Source: Rhizomys pruinosus (lineage: Eukaryota > Chordata > Mammalia > Rodentia > Spalacidae). From it: a stretch of DNA of 64,000 nt. Shown one piece after another: positions 8,855-18,039 of this stretch. The position numbers and the translations under genes were made by a program. Numbering within the stretch: the stretch's first letter is position 1; each line of letters begins with the position of its first letter. A model generated the notes under the pieces. That model ran no database searches. It saw only the letters and a list, made by a program, of their open reading frames with translations, and was not told the DNA's origin. The stretch spans positions 1,997,662 to 2,061,661 of the forward strand of contig VZQC01005680.1 of assembly GCA_009823505.1 (NCBI GenBank). Reading direction: 5' to 3'.

Positions 8855-9464
8855 CACAGAGTACATGTAGAGGTCAGAGGACAACTCTGGATGTCAGTCC
8901 TCACCTTGTGCTTGAGGCAGGGCCTCTTCTCACCACTGTGTGCATCAAGTTTGCTGTCCTGTGATCTCTGAGAGCAGTCTCCTGAATTGGCCTCCCATCT
9001 CACAGGAGTGTATGCAGAGGCCTACTCATGCTTCATGTGGTTTGAATGTGAAATGTCCCCCACAGGCTCAAGTACTTGAACACTTGGTCCCTCCCTGGTG
9101 GTGCTGACTGGGGAGGTTTAGGAGATGGCAGTCTTGCTGGGCGAAGTGTGTCACTGGTGGCAGGCTTTGAGGGTCACAGTCTCACCTCACTTCCAGTTCG
9201 ATCTCGTAGATTTCTGCTTCTGGTTGAAGATGGGATCCCTCAGCCCCCTGCTCCTGCCACAGCGCCCGCTGCATGCTGCCATGCATATCTGCCACAGTGG
9301 ACTCTTAGCCCTTGGAACCAGAAGCCCAAATACATTCTCCCATAAGTCACTTTTGGCCATGGTGTTTTATCACAGCAACAGAAAAGTAACTAGTACACGT
9401 GGGTTCTGGGGATCTGATCCCGGGGCCGCGCAGCAAGCACTTGCACACTGAGTCATTCCCCAGC
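8855..9464 (-). mobile_element. B4 SINE split by an LTR
   Basis: 8855-9037 (GAGGTCAGAGGACAACTCTG ...) and 9398-9464 (GTGGGTTCTGGGGATCTGAT ... CATTCCCCAGCC) are the two halves of one reverse B4 element. The MaLR LTR at 9038-9397 sits between them. CATG before and CGTG after the LTR fit a short target-site duplication with one change. Confidence 0.75.
9038..9397 (+). mobile_element. Solo MaLR LTR, ORR1-like
   Basis: Begins TGGTTTGAATGTGAAATG, contains a GGAGGTTTAGGAGATGGCAG block and a GTCACTGGTGGCAGGCTTTG block, and ends CACAGCAACAGAAAAGTAAC...ACA. TG...CA ends and full length make it a solo LTR. Confidence 0.75.
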
Positions 9465-9975
9465 CGTACAGATGCAGTTGTTTTCCTAATGATTTCCACC
9501 TGCGAATCTGCGGCTCTGGGGACTGTCTGTCTGCATACACGAGAGCATAAGCAGCTGAATATTATGTGCTGGCAGTATCGAAAGACACCCAAGGCTGGCG
9601 AAACTATCACATTGCCTTCAGATCCTGGTGGAGGAAAAGTTCAGGATAGAGGCTCCATGTTTATATGAATGAAGATTGAATTGATAGGAAGGAAATGAAT
9701 TCAATCAGTTCTGCCTGCTGGGTAAATCTTCAGGCACAAGGGAAGCTTAGAGAGCCACTTAACATCCACACATTTTCACAGAGTCCTCAATTGTCCTGTC
9801 CTTGAGGCTCCCAAAGGGGTGACAATGTTCTCCAGCCAATGCCTGCCTCTGTCTATGCACCATCTGCTCTGATCTTGTTAGCGAAACCAATAAGACTGCG
9901 CCTCCCAGTCTGTGTGGCCGCTCACCACGTGATCCATGCTCTGCCCCACTGCTGCCACCATGAAACAAGTTGGTT
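9465..9975. other. Unique sequence, no feature seen
   Basis: No repeat family or exon recognised. Confidence 0.5.
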
Positions 9976-10192
9976 CTTTACTTTTTACATTGTTTATTCC
10001 TTCGTATGGGTGTTTTGCCTTCGTGTGTGTAAATGCACCCAGGCGTGCGATGCTGAGCAGACCAAGAGAGTGTACTGGATTCCCTGGGGTTGCAGAAAGT
10101 CGTGAGCTGCCTTGTGGGTGCTGGGAACTGAACACGGGTCCTCTGCAAGAGCAGCCAGTGCTCTTAGCCACTGAGCCATCTCTCCAGCTCTA
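9976..10192 (-). mobile_element. B3-type SINE
   Basis: Reverse B3 body: GTGGGTGCTGGGAACTGAAC, CCTCTGCAAGAGCAGCCAGT, CTTAGCCACTGAGCCATCTC, ending TCTCCAGC. Confidence 0.85.
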
Positions 10193-10234
10193 GCTATTGA
10201 CTTTTAAAAACACATGCATTTTTATTGGTGTTGT

Positions 10235-10370
10235 TATAGACAGGGTTTAACTGTGTAGCCTAGGCTAGCCCAGAACTCACAGTGTGGCCCTGAGTGGCCT
10301 CAAATTCTTGATCTTCCTGCTTTAGCCTTCTGAGTGCTAGGATTACAGATTTGTACCACACCTGGATGTT
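10235..10370 (-). mobile_element. B1-type SINE
   Basis: Reverse B1: GACAGGGTTTAACTGTG, TAGGCTAGCCCAGAAC, GAGTGCTAGGATTACAGA, CACACCTGG. Confidence 0.75.
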
Positions 10371-10452
10371 TCTTGATTTTAAGATAAGAAATCTGAGACC
10401 AAGTCAGGAATATCAATGCAAGGGAGATCCTGTGTTTAAAAAAAAGAAAGGG

Positions 10453-10596
10453 GGCTTACTGGGTGTGGTGGCACACGCCTTTAATCCTAGCACTAGGGAG
10501 GCAGAGGCAGGTGCATCTCTGTGAGTTCAAGACCAGCCTGGTCTACATAGCGAGTTCCAGGGGAGCTGGGACTAAAGGGAGACCCTGTCTCAAAAA

Positions 10597-10652
<56 letters not shown>

Positions 10653-10905
10653 AAGGAAGGAAGGAAGGAAGGAAAGAAAGGGGGCTGGAGAGAGACGGCT
10701 CAGAGGTTAAGAGCTCTGACTACTCTTGCAGAGGACCTAGGCTCGATTCCCAACACCCACGTGGTGGCTAACAATTTCCTTTAGCTGCAGTTCCAGGACG
10801 TCATACCCGATGCCTCCTCCAGCATCTCATGACATTGGTGCGCTGGCACACATCCAGACAGTGTGCTCATACATTTAAAATTAAAATTATAAAAAAGTTT
10901 TAAAA
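10453..10905 (+). mobile_element. B1, GA/GGAA array, then B3 SINE
   Basis: A near-complete B1 (10453-10597: GGGTGTGGTGGCACACGCC, GGGAGACCCTGTCTCAAAAA) grows into GAAA, GA and GGAA repeats (10598-10678), directly followed by a B3 SINE (10680-10905: GGGGCTGGAGAGAGACGGC, CTGCAGTTCCAGGACG). Confidence 0.85.
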
Positions 10906-11069
10906 AATGAAAGAAGGAAAAGAGAGAGACACACACACAACAAAGAGAGATATCGTGGATGGCTCCCAAAACTTTTCTCAATTATGAAACACAGTTCAAC
11001 TGCAAGGCTTGGTCCTTCATGAAGCAGTATTGAGAGGAGACTAGTTCACAAGGGGGTCTGACTTTAACC

Positions 11070-11330
11070 ATCAGTTAAAAAAGGCACTGATGGATTCATA
11101 GCTGAGTGGATTGCTGGGAGGTAGTGGAATTACTTGACTACCAATAAACATGTCAAAGCACTTGCTGTGCAAACATGAAGAACCATCTGTAACTCCAGTT
11201 CCAGGGGAAACGACAACAATGCCCTCTTCTGGCCTCCACAGGCCTTGCATTGTCATGGGTGCACTTACATATATGCAGGCATAACACTCATACATATTAA
11301 ATAAATAATAAGTAAATAAGTTAAAAAGTA
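11070..11330 (+). mobile_element. B3-type SINE, degraded head
   Basis: The tail half is clear (AACCATCTGTAACTCC, CTCTTCTGGCCTCCACAGG, ATATATGCAGGCATAACAC). The head is diverged. From 11181 rightward this matches the reverse of 19200-19495. Confidence 0.65.
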
Positions 11331-11335
11331 ATAAT

Positions 11336-11597
11336 TCATTGAAAAATAAGAGTGGGGTACAGATCTATAATCCCAGAACTAGGGAGACCGAGGCAGGGGG
11401 ATAACAAAATTTGAGGACAGTCTGGGCTAGTACTAGTACTAAGATCCTTTCTAAAAGAGAGAGGAAAAGAAGGGAAGGGGAAGGAGGGGGAGGAGAGAGG
11501 AAGGGAAGGAAAAGGGAAGAGGAAAGGGAAGGGAAGGGAAGAGAAGAGGGAAGAGAATGGAGGGGAAGAAAGGGGAGGGAAAGGGAGGGAGGAGGGA
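11336..11597 (+). mobile_element. B1-like element with polypurine tail
   Basis: TCTATAATCCCAGAACTAGG, GAGACCGAGGCAGGG and GTCTGGGCTAG mark a B1-like unit (11336-11445). It runs into GGGAA/GGAGG repeats (11448-11597). Confidence 0.65.
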
Positions 11598-11602
11598 GCA
11601 CT

Positions 11603-11982
11603 GAGCGTGGCAGCGTGTGCCTGCGTGTAATCCCAGCACTGAGCACGGAAGCGTGGCCCTGCGTGTAATCCCAGCACTGAGCATGGCAGCGTGGGCCTGC
11701 GTGTAATCCCAGCACTGAGCATGGCAGCGTGGGCCCGCGTGTAATCCCAGCACTGAGCACAGCAGCGCGTGCCCGCGTGTAATCCCAGCACTGAGCACGG
11801 CAGCGCGGGCCCACGTGTAATCCCAGCACTGAGCACGGCAGCGTGTGCCCGCGTGTAATCCCAGCACTGAGCACGGCAGCACGGGCCCGCGTGTAATCCC
11901 AGCACTGAGCACGGCAGCACGTGCCTGTGTGTAATCCCAGCACTGAGCATGGCAGCGTGGGCCTGTGTGTAATCCCAGCACT
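11603..11982 (+). repeat. 38-bp minisatellite, ten units
   Basis: Ten head-to-tail 38-bp units, each containing GTGTAATCCCAGCACTGAG, the B1-like core. The units differ mainly at CpG/TpG and purine transitions. The sequence after the last unit (GGAAGTGGAGACAGGCGG, then a B4 3' part to about 12240) continues as a normal SINE. The array is therefore an internal expansion of a B4 element. Because 38 is not a multiple of three, all minus-strand frames read through; the resulting peptide repeats are not taken as genes. Confidence 0.92.
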
Positions 11983-12204
11983 GAGGAAGTGGAGACAGGC
12001 GGATGCTGGAGCCCAGTGGCCAGGCTGTCTAGCCGAATCAGTGAGATCCTGGCTCAGTGAGAAACCCTGTCTCAAAGAATAAGGTGGAGACTGCTGGAAG
12101 AAGATGCCCAGTGGCAACCTCTGGTCTCTACATGCTGACACACATGTGTATGCATTCTCACACACATGTGCACATAAACATGAATATACTGTTACACCAC
12201 ACAA

Positions 12205-12235
<31 letters not shown>

Positions 12236-12240
12236 TGCAT
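11983..12240 (+). mobile_element. B4 SINE, 3' part
   Basis: GAAGTGGAGACAGGCGG, GAAACCCTGTCTCAAAG, GAAGATGCCCAGTGGCAACC and a (CA)n tail at 12200-12231 are B4 landmarks; the 5' side is the 38-bp array. Confidence 0.8.
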
Positions 12241-12299
12241 GCACACATATACATAAGAACCAAGGTCTCTGATATAGTATTGAACTGCATTTTCAGATT

Positions 12300-12960
12300 T
12301 CATTACAGAACTCACAAATGATATTTTTTTCTATTGATCTCCTTCCTCGTTTAGGAAGGAGAGAGAGAAAGAGAGAGAACTGCAATTATCTCACAGGCTT
12401 CTTAAGATCTAAGAAGTTGTCAAGGAAAGCTGGAGAAAGTGAACAATTCACAAGTCCTAGAAAACCCCTGACTGCCGGGATGCACACAGCCACCTCTGAC
12501 AGATGCCCTTGGACCAGCTGAGCTGCCTGGAAAGGACTCTCTCTAACCTGTTGATCTGTCTGCAGGTTGTGCAGTGAACTCTAGACTTTCTGGTTTTGTG
12601 AGTTGTCACCCATGCTAGGGTGGCTTTGGTGACACAGCTCTGAGTCATTCCTGCTCCTGTAAGAAACCCTGACCACACTCCTGTAAGTCACCCCAGCAAA
12701 CTCATTGGCTCACCGAGCTGGACTTTGGTGGTGTCCTTACTCTGCTCTGATGGTGGTTCTCATTTGTTTTTGTTTTCACATCTCCCCAGGAACAGTGTCA
12801 CACCATGGAGAGAACCAGAAGCAAGAAAGGAAATCTGGACTGCTGTAATCAATGGATCTTGTGGATTTGTGGAAATGTGTCTGCATCATTGTTTCAGAGT
12901 AATCAATAAACACATCCTCGCACATTAATAAATTAGGTGGATAAATAAATTATACCAAAG
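12300..12960 (+). other. Possible LTR-like sequence, unassigned
   Basis: The segment 12640-12920 has features seen in retroviral LTRs: AACTCATTGGCTCACCGAGC, CTGGACTTTGGTGGTGTCC, a CAG acceptor-like CATCTCCCCAG and an AATAAA at 12906. I cannot assign a family, and the left part looks unique. Confidence 0.3.
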
Positions 12961-13054
12961 TGCTCTTTTCTGCTTCCTCTTCCAAACATAACAGAGGCTC
13001 TAGTGGGTTGAAGGACACAGGGTTATCACCTCTCTCCATCTCAGGACTAGAGAA

Positions 13055-13541
13055 TACCTTTTATTCTAGTTTCCTCCCTGTTGCTGTGACAAAAAAAAAA
13101 AAAAAAAAAAAAAAAACAGAAAGAGCACAATTGAATGATCTAACACTGCAGCTAAAAATACTTGAGAGACAACAACAAATGAACCCTAAATGTAGCAGAC
13201 AAGAAGAAATAACAAAAATCAAAACAGAGATNCAGTCCATCTCTGAGGGAAGTCAGGGCAGGAGCTCAGCAGGAACCTGAAGCAGAAACCATGGAGGATG
13301 CTGCTTGCTGGCTCCTCACAGGCTCATGCTCATCTAGCTTTCTTACACAGCCCAGGACCACCTGCCTAGGGATGGTGCTGCCCACAGTGGGCTGGGCCCT
13401 CCTGCATTGCTTCACAACCCAAACAATCCTTCACAGACATGCCACAGGCCAGTCTGATCTAGAAATCCCTTAACTAGGACTCCCTTCTCAGGTGATGTTA
13501 GGTTGTGTCAGGTTGACCATTAAAGATAGCCAGCACACCAT
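13055..13541 (-). mobile_element. MaLR LTR, MT-like, with foreign insert
   Basis: Both ends of a reverse MT-type LTR are present: TCTAGTTTCCTCCCTGTTGC on the left, then after the insert CAGTCCATCTCTGAGGGAAG, ACAGCCCAGGACCACCTGCC and a right end near GTTGTGTCAGGTTGACC. About 80 bp of the expected LTR is replaced by poly-A and an L1 fragment (13090-13231). Confidence 0.75.
13090..13231 (+). mobile_element. Internal L1 ORF2 fragment after a poly-A run
   Basis: A run of about 27 A is followed by 125 bp matching the internal ORF2 region present at 58,670-58,770 of this window (shared stretch GAATGATCTAACACT). An ambiguous base at 13232 marks the right junction. Poly-A on the 5' side of a sense fragment is not the normal layout of an L1 insertion. 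Confidence 0.8.
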
Positions 13542-13708
13542 AGCATTGTGAACACTCTCCTCCCTGTCACACATTATGACTTTTCAGTCACATTTCTGTC
13601 ACTCAATGTGGGGAACATAAAGTCAATATCCATATTCTGTGTCTTTGTAGTGACTTCACAAATGTACATTGAATTATCAAATGACTGACTGAGCTAAAGA
13701 AATACATA

Positions 13709-14345
13709 GATGGGGCTGAGAAGATGGCTCCACAGGTAGAGATGGGGCTGAGAAGATGGCTCCACAGGTAGAGATGGGGCTGAGAAGATGGCTCCACAGG
13801 CAAAGTGCTTGTGATGCCAGGATGAGGACATGACCTTCATTCCACATAAGCAAAACTGGGCCTGGCGACACCTGCCTGTGACCCCAGCACTGGGGAGGTG
13901 GAGACAGGAGGAGAGTCCCTGGAGCATTCAGGACAGCCAGCCTGGTCAAATTGGTGAGCTACAGCTTCACGGAGATACCCTGCCTTAAAAACATAGGATG
14001 GGGGCTGGAGAGATGGCCTAGCGGTTAAGAGCGCTGACCGCTCTTTCAGAGGACCCGGGTTTGATCCCCAGCACCCACATGGCAGCCAAGAACCATCTGA
14101 AACTCCAATTCCAGGAGAACTCCAGTTCCAGGGGAATCAGACACCCTCTTCTGACCTCCGCGGCATTGCACGACACGGGTGCACAAACTTGCATGCAGAC
14201 AGTACATTCATACACATACAGAAATAAATAAAATTAATAAAAAAATAAAAAAAACATAGGATGGAGAGCAGTTGAAGAAGACACCCAATATCAACCTTTG
14301 GCCCACACATATACAGAGACACACACTCACACACAAACATGCATG
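13709..14345 (+). mobile_element. B4 SINE with triplicated head, holding a B3
   Basis: B4 parts are 13709-14001 and 14250-14345 (CTGGGGAGGTGGAGACAGGA ... GAAGACACCCAATATC). The head (GGGGCTGAGAAGATGGCTCC) occurs three times with a 32-bp period (13711, 13743, 13775). A B3 element interrupts the 3' part. Confidence 0.85.
14002..14249 (+). mobile_element. Young B3-variant SINE with TSD
   Basis: Full element with GGCTGGAGAGATGGCC head and the variant central block (ACTCCAATTCCAGGAGAAC then TCCAGTTCCAGGGG), GCATTGCACGACACGG and CAGTACATTCATACAC. AAAACATAGGATGG flanks both sides (left 13988-14001, right 14251-14264), a direct target-site duplication inside the host B4. Confidence 0.9.
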
Positions 14346-14378
14346 AACATGCACATTCCAAGGAAACACATCAACAGA

Positions 14379-14515
14379 GTTGAGCCTGGTGGTACAGGAC
14401 CATATTCCAAGCTACTTGAGAGGCTGAGGCAGGAGGATTGCATATCCAAGGGCAGTTTGTACTACAGAGTGAGTTCAGTGCCACCTTGGACCAAATTAAT
14501 AAGACTCTGCCTCAA
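14379..14515 (+). mobile_element. Diverged B1-like SINE
   Basis: GCCTGGTGGTACAGGACC, CTTGAGAGGCTGAGGCAGG and AAGACTCTGCCTCAA give the B1 order, with substantial divergence. Confidence 0.6.
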
Positions 14516-14524
14516 CTTCTTTTT

Positions 14525-15100
14525 AAGAAATGGCCAGACAACAGTAGTGTGCTGTTCCCTGAGGCCTGTGACCTCCCCAGCCGTGGGTTTTTTTTACCAC
14601 ATTTACAATACCAGACATAAATATCCCCTTGTGGAAAAAGCTTCTAATCCTCTCCAATAGCAGTGGGTACCCTCAGTAGTTGTGCTACTATTGCAATAGG
14701 GGGCACCTCTTTCCCAGAAGGTTGGTATGGTGGTTCCCAGGGTCCACAGATCTCACAGCAGCTGTGGTTGCCTACACTAGGTTTGCACAAGGCTGGACCT
14801 GTTAACAGCCAATCATGGATCAGGGAGGCACTCACGGGTTCCTGAGACTCTGCTGAACTGATAGATTCTGGGGGAGGGACATTGTCTTCAATAGTGTACC
14901 AACAGTGAGCCCACCAGGCTCCCATGGATAGCGCCACACCTGTGGTCCTGGGAAGAGCAGTGGGTCACAAGCAGAACAAAAAGATATAGATGTGAGGAGG
15001 CCTGCTGCAGGAGGGGGGACTGATAGAAGGGGGCTGATACAGAATGCATTATTGGATGTGTGGAATTGTCAAAGGACAAACCTAAACTATACAGAAGCAT
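14525..15100. mobile_element. Possible Lx-type L1 3'-UTR-like sequence
   Basis: Blocks such as GTGGGTACCCTCAGTAGTTG, TGCTACTATTGCAATAGGGG and GGTCCACAGATCTCACAGC resemble a repeat I associate with old rodent L1 (Lx) 3' ends. No reading frame is preserved. Assignment is tentative. Confidence 0.35.
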
Positions 15101-15109
15101 GCAAGCAAA

Positions 15110-15180
15110 AATGGGATGTGGCTCACTATACAGTGCTTGTCTAGTGTGTGTGTGAGGGGCTAAGTTTAATCCCCAGTGGT
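15110..15180 (+). mobile_element. ID-like SINE
   Basis: GGGATGTGGCTCACTATACA, GTGCTTGTCTAG and TTTAATCCCCAG give an ID-like A box, anticodon-arm region and B box. Its A-rich end leads into the polypurine tract. Confidence 0.6.
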
Positions 15181-15342
15181 GAAATGGAAAGGAAAGGATG
15201 AAAGAAAACAGGAGGGGAGGGGGTTAGAGCAGAGAGAGGAGGAGAGAGGAGGGAAAAGGGGAGGAGAGCAAAGGGAGGGGAAGGGAGAAGGAAGGGAGGA
15301 GGAAGAGAAGGGGAAGAGGAAGGGAAGGAAGAGAACAGGAAG

Positions 15343-15374
<32 letters not shown>

Positions 15375-15491
15375 GGGAAGAGAGTGAGAAGGGGAAGAGG
15401 AAGGGAAGGAAGAGAACAGGAAGGGGAAGAGGAGGGGGAGGAGGAAGAGGAAGAGAAGGGGAAGAGGAAGGGAAGGAAGAGAACAGGAAGG

Positions 15492-15523
<32 letters not shown>

Positions 15524-15573
15524 GGGAAGAGAGCGAGAAGGGGAAGAGGAAGGGAAGGAAGAGAACAGGAAGG

Positions 15574-15604
<31 letters not shown>

Positions 15605-15704
15605 AAGGGGAAGAGGAAGAGAAGGAAGAGAACAGGAAGGGGAAGAGGAGGAGGAGGAAGAGGAAGAGAAGGGGAAGAGGAAGGGAAGGAAGAGAACAGG
15701 AAGG

Positions 15705-15736
<32 letters not shown>

Positions 15737-15950
15737 GGGAAGAGAGCGAGAAGGGTAAGAGGAAGGGAAGGAAGAGAACAGGAAGGGGAAGAGGAGGAGG
15801 AGGAGGAGGAGAAGGGGAAGAGGAAGGGGGGAAGAGAACTAGGAGAAGGGAAAGAGGAGGAGGAGGAGGAGGAGGAGGAGGAGGAGGAGGAGGAGGAAGG
15901 GAAGGAGGATCAGGAGGAGGGGGAGGAGAGGGAATGAAGAGAAAAAGGAG
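15180..15950 (+). repeat. 770-bp polypurine tract / minisatellite
   Basis: Nearly pure G and A for about 770 bp. Higher-order units of roughly 65-85 bp recur, each with GGAAGGAAGAGAACAGGAAG followed by GGGGAAGAGGAGG. It ends in an uninterrupted GGA run (15858-15895). Long glutamate/arginine or proline/serine frames are low-complexity artefacts. Confidence 0.95.
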
Positions 15951-16435
15951 AGGAGACTTGAGAAGTTTCTGGTCTGGATGGGACACTGGGCTTGACTGGC
16001 AGTGGCTCTCGCTTACTTACGTTTTTCTGCATGAAATACAGAACATTCTGCTGGACTTTATCTCTGTTTGCCACTGTATGCCTAGACTTTGATTCCTATA
16101 AAAAGAAATACAGGATTTATTTGAATCTGACAGAAAGAGAAGGCTCTTTGTGGCCGGTGCATGCAGGAGAACTTCTTTATAGATATTCATAAATTCAACA
16201 TCAAACCATCTGCTCAGTGCCTTCCAGACCCCTAATAACTTCACAGAGTTTCGTACATTCATGTTTCAATGCAGACTTTTTATAAAGACAATCATGTGAC
16301 CTGACATTTGTGATTCAGAAACCCATGTTTCTCCAATAGAGTCTGCCACTGACTAAGTAACTAGGTTTTATTCCTAACATGATAAATGTGACTTTATACA
16401 AAACCACCAAACCAATTTGCCCTTCAATTTTTGTG
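15951..16435. other. Unique sequence, no feature seen
   Basis: No repeat family or exon recognised; moderately AT-rich. Confidence 0.5.
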
Positions 16436-16461
16436 TGTGCTCTTATATTTGTATGTATGAT

Positions 16462-16492
<31 letters not shown>

Positions 16493-16640
16493 ACATGTTT
16501 GTATGTGTATGTATGGATATACCTGTGTACGTGTGTGTACATATCTATGGAGGGGTACTTGTGCATATGTGTATGGAAGATACACATACAAGTGTGTTTG
16601 TATGTGTGTGCATGTGTGTGTGTGTGTGTGTGAAGTTGAT
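16436..16640. repeat. TA/TGTA-rich microsatellite
   Basis: Contains a pure (TA)n at 16469-16493 within TGTA and TG repeats, ending in (TG)n at 16609-16632. It adjoins a reverse B4 element and probably derives from its tail. Confidence 0.9.
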
Positions 16641-16805
16641 ATTGGGTGTTTTCTTCGATATCACTCTATTTTTTGAGACAAGGTATCTCACTGAACCTGA
16701 AACTCATTAATTTAGCAAGATGTGCTGGCCAGTGAACCCCAAGGTTCCATGTCTCTACCTTCCCAGAATAGGGATTACAGGCATCAGCTGCCATACCTGG
16801 CTAGT
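16641..16805 (-). mobile_element. B4 SINE, truncated
   Basis: TTTTGAGACAAGGTATCTC, ACTGAACCTGAAACTCATTA, GGGATTACAGGCATCAGC and CATACCTGGCTAG are reverse B4 landmarks. The tRNA-like part is missing where the LTR begins. Confidence 0.7.
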
Positions 16806-17550
16806 TATTGATTTAGAATCACCATGGAAACATGCTTGTAGGTGTCTGTGAGGTTGTTTTCAGAGAGATTAAACTGAGGTGGGAAGACCCACCCTGGATG
16901 TGGGCAGCACTGTCCCACGGGCTGGGGTCCTGACTGAATGAACAGGAGAAAGCAAGCTGAGCACCAGCATTCATCTCTCTCTTCCTGACTGTGGAGGCCA
17001 CGTGAGCAGCTGCCTTGCACTCTTGCCGCCATGCCTTCCCACTATGATGGACTGTGACCTCACACTGTGAAACACAATAAACCCTTCCTTCCTTCCTTCC
17101 TTCCTTCCTTCCTTCCTTCCTTCCTTCCTTCCTTCCTTCCCTCCCTCCCTCCCTCCCTCCCTCCCTCCTTCCTTCCTTCCTTCCTTCCCTCCTTCCCTCC
17201 CTCCCTCCTTCCTTCCTTCCTTCCTTCCTTCCCTCCCTCCCTCCCTCCTTCCTTCCTTCCTTCCCTCCTTCCCTCCCTCCCTCCTTCCTTCCCTCCTTCC
17301 CTCCTTCCTTCCTTCCTTCCTTCCTTCCCTCCCTCCCTCCCTCCCTCCTTCCTTCCCTCCTTCCCTCCTTCCTTCCTTCCTTCCTTCCCTCCCTCCCTCC
17401 CTCCCTCCTTCCTTCCTTCCTTCCCTCCTTCCCTCCCTTCCCTCTCTTCCCTCCTTCCCTCCCTCCCTTCCTTCCTTCCTTCCTTCCTTCCATTGCTTTT
17501 GTCAGGCATTGTGTCACAGCAACAGGAAAATAACTAATATAATTATGTAA
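16806..17550 (+). mobile_element. MaLR LTR carrying a (TTCC)n expansion
   Basis: Landmarks: GGTGGGAAGACCCACCCTG, CATTCATCTCTCTCTTCCTG, CCATGCCTTCCCACTATG, TGATGGACTGTGACC, AATAAA at 17086-17091, then the TTCC array, then TTGCTTTTGTCAGGCATTG and CACAGCAACAGGAAAATAAC at the 3' end. A related unexpanded copy lies at 41790-42010. Confidence 0.8.
17092..17490 (+). repeat. (TTCC)n/(CTCC)n array
   Basis: About 400 bp of polypyrimidine, alternating TTCC and CTCC blocks. It lies immediately after the polyadenylation signal of the host LTR. Confidence 0.97.
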
Positions 17551-17870
17551 TATCCAATGTAACAACCACATCTAGAAGATAGAGAACACTTACATCAACC
17601 CCAAAGTTTCCCTCCTGCACCCTGTGACCCTCTGTAATTGGATCTTTCCAAACTCCATTTCTAGAAAAGAACTAATTCAGTTTCTATATAAATAGTTTAC
17701 AATATGTACTTTTTCTTTCATCCAGAACAATAATTTTGATGTACAGTCATATCATAGGAGATACCAATAATTCATTGTTTCCTGATAAAAGTACTCATGT
17801 AATATTTCATTATATAGAGATATTCCAGTTTTTTGCCTAGTCTTTAGTATTAAAAATTTGTTCTCTGTGT

Positions 17871-17904
<34 letters not shown>

Positions 17905-17907
<3 letters not shown>

Positions 17908-18035
17908 TGTGAAGTCAGAAGACGGCTCTTAGGAGTTGGTTCTTTCCTTCTACCCTATGGGTCCCAGGTATTGAACTGAGGTCACCAGGCTTGATGGCAA
18001 GTACCTTTGCTCACCGTGTCATCTTGCTGGCTCAA
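17905..18035 (-). mobile_element. RSINE/B4-related SINE
   Basis: GGAGTTGGTTCTTTCCTTC, ATTGAACTGAGGTCACCAGG and CATCTTGCTGGC are the reverse tRNA-head and body marks. A (TG)n precedes it at 17868-17905. Confidence 0.75.
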
Positions 18036-18039
18036 CTCT

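Noticed and set aside
8239..9003. Threonine/histidine-rich and valine/cysteine-rich frames
   Set aside because: Translations of the TG/CA array; periodic and present in several frames on both strands.
11336..12315. Repeat protein on the minus strand with a periodic CSVLGLHAG-type motif
   Set aside because: The 38-bp unit cycles through all three frames, so the same peptide blocks appear in each frame. It is a SINE-derived minisatellite without start or splice context.
12640..12920. Host exon with acceptor CATCTCCCCAG and AATAAA
   Set aside because: Layout and motifs look more like an LTR; no open frame or conservation evidence.
13603..13949. Direct peptide repeats suggesting a small repeat gene
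   Set aside because: They come from the 32-bp triplication in a B4 head.
15141..15986. Proline/serine- or glutamate/arginine-rich proteins
   Set aside because: Low-complexity translation of a polypurine tract on either strand.
17060..17571. KEGRKEGRK-type and LPSFLPS-type proteins
   Set aside because: Translation of the TTCC array.
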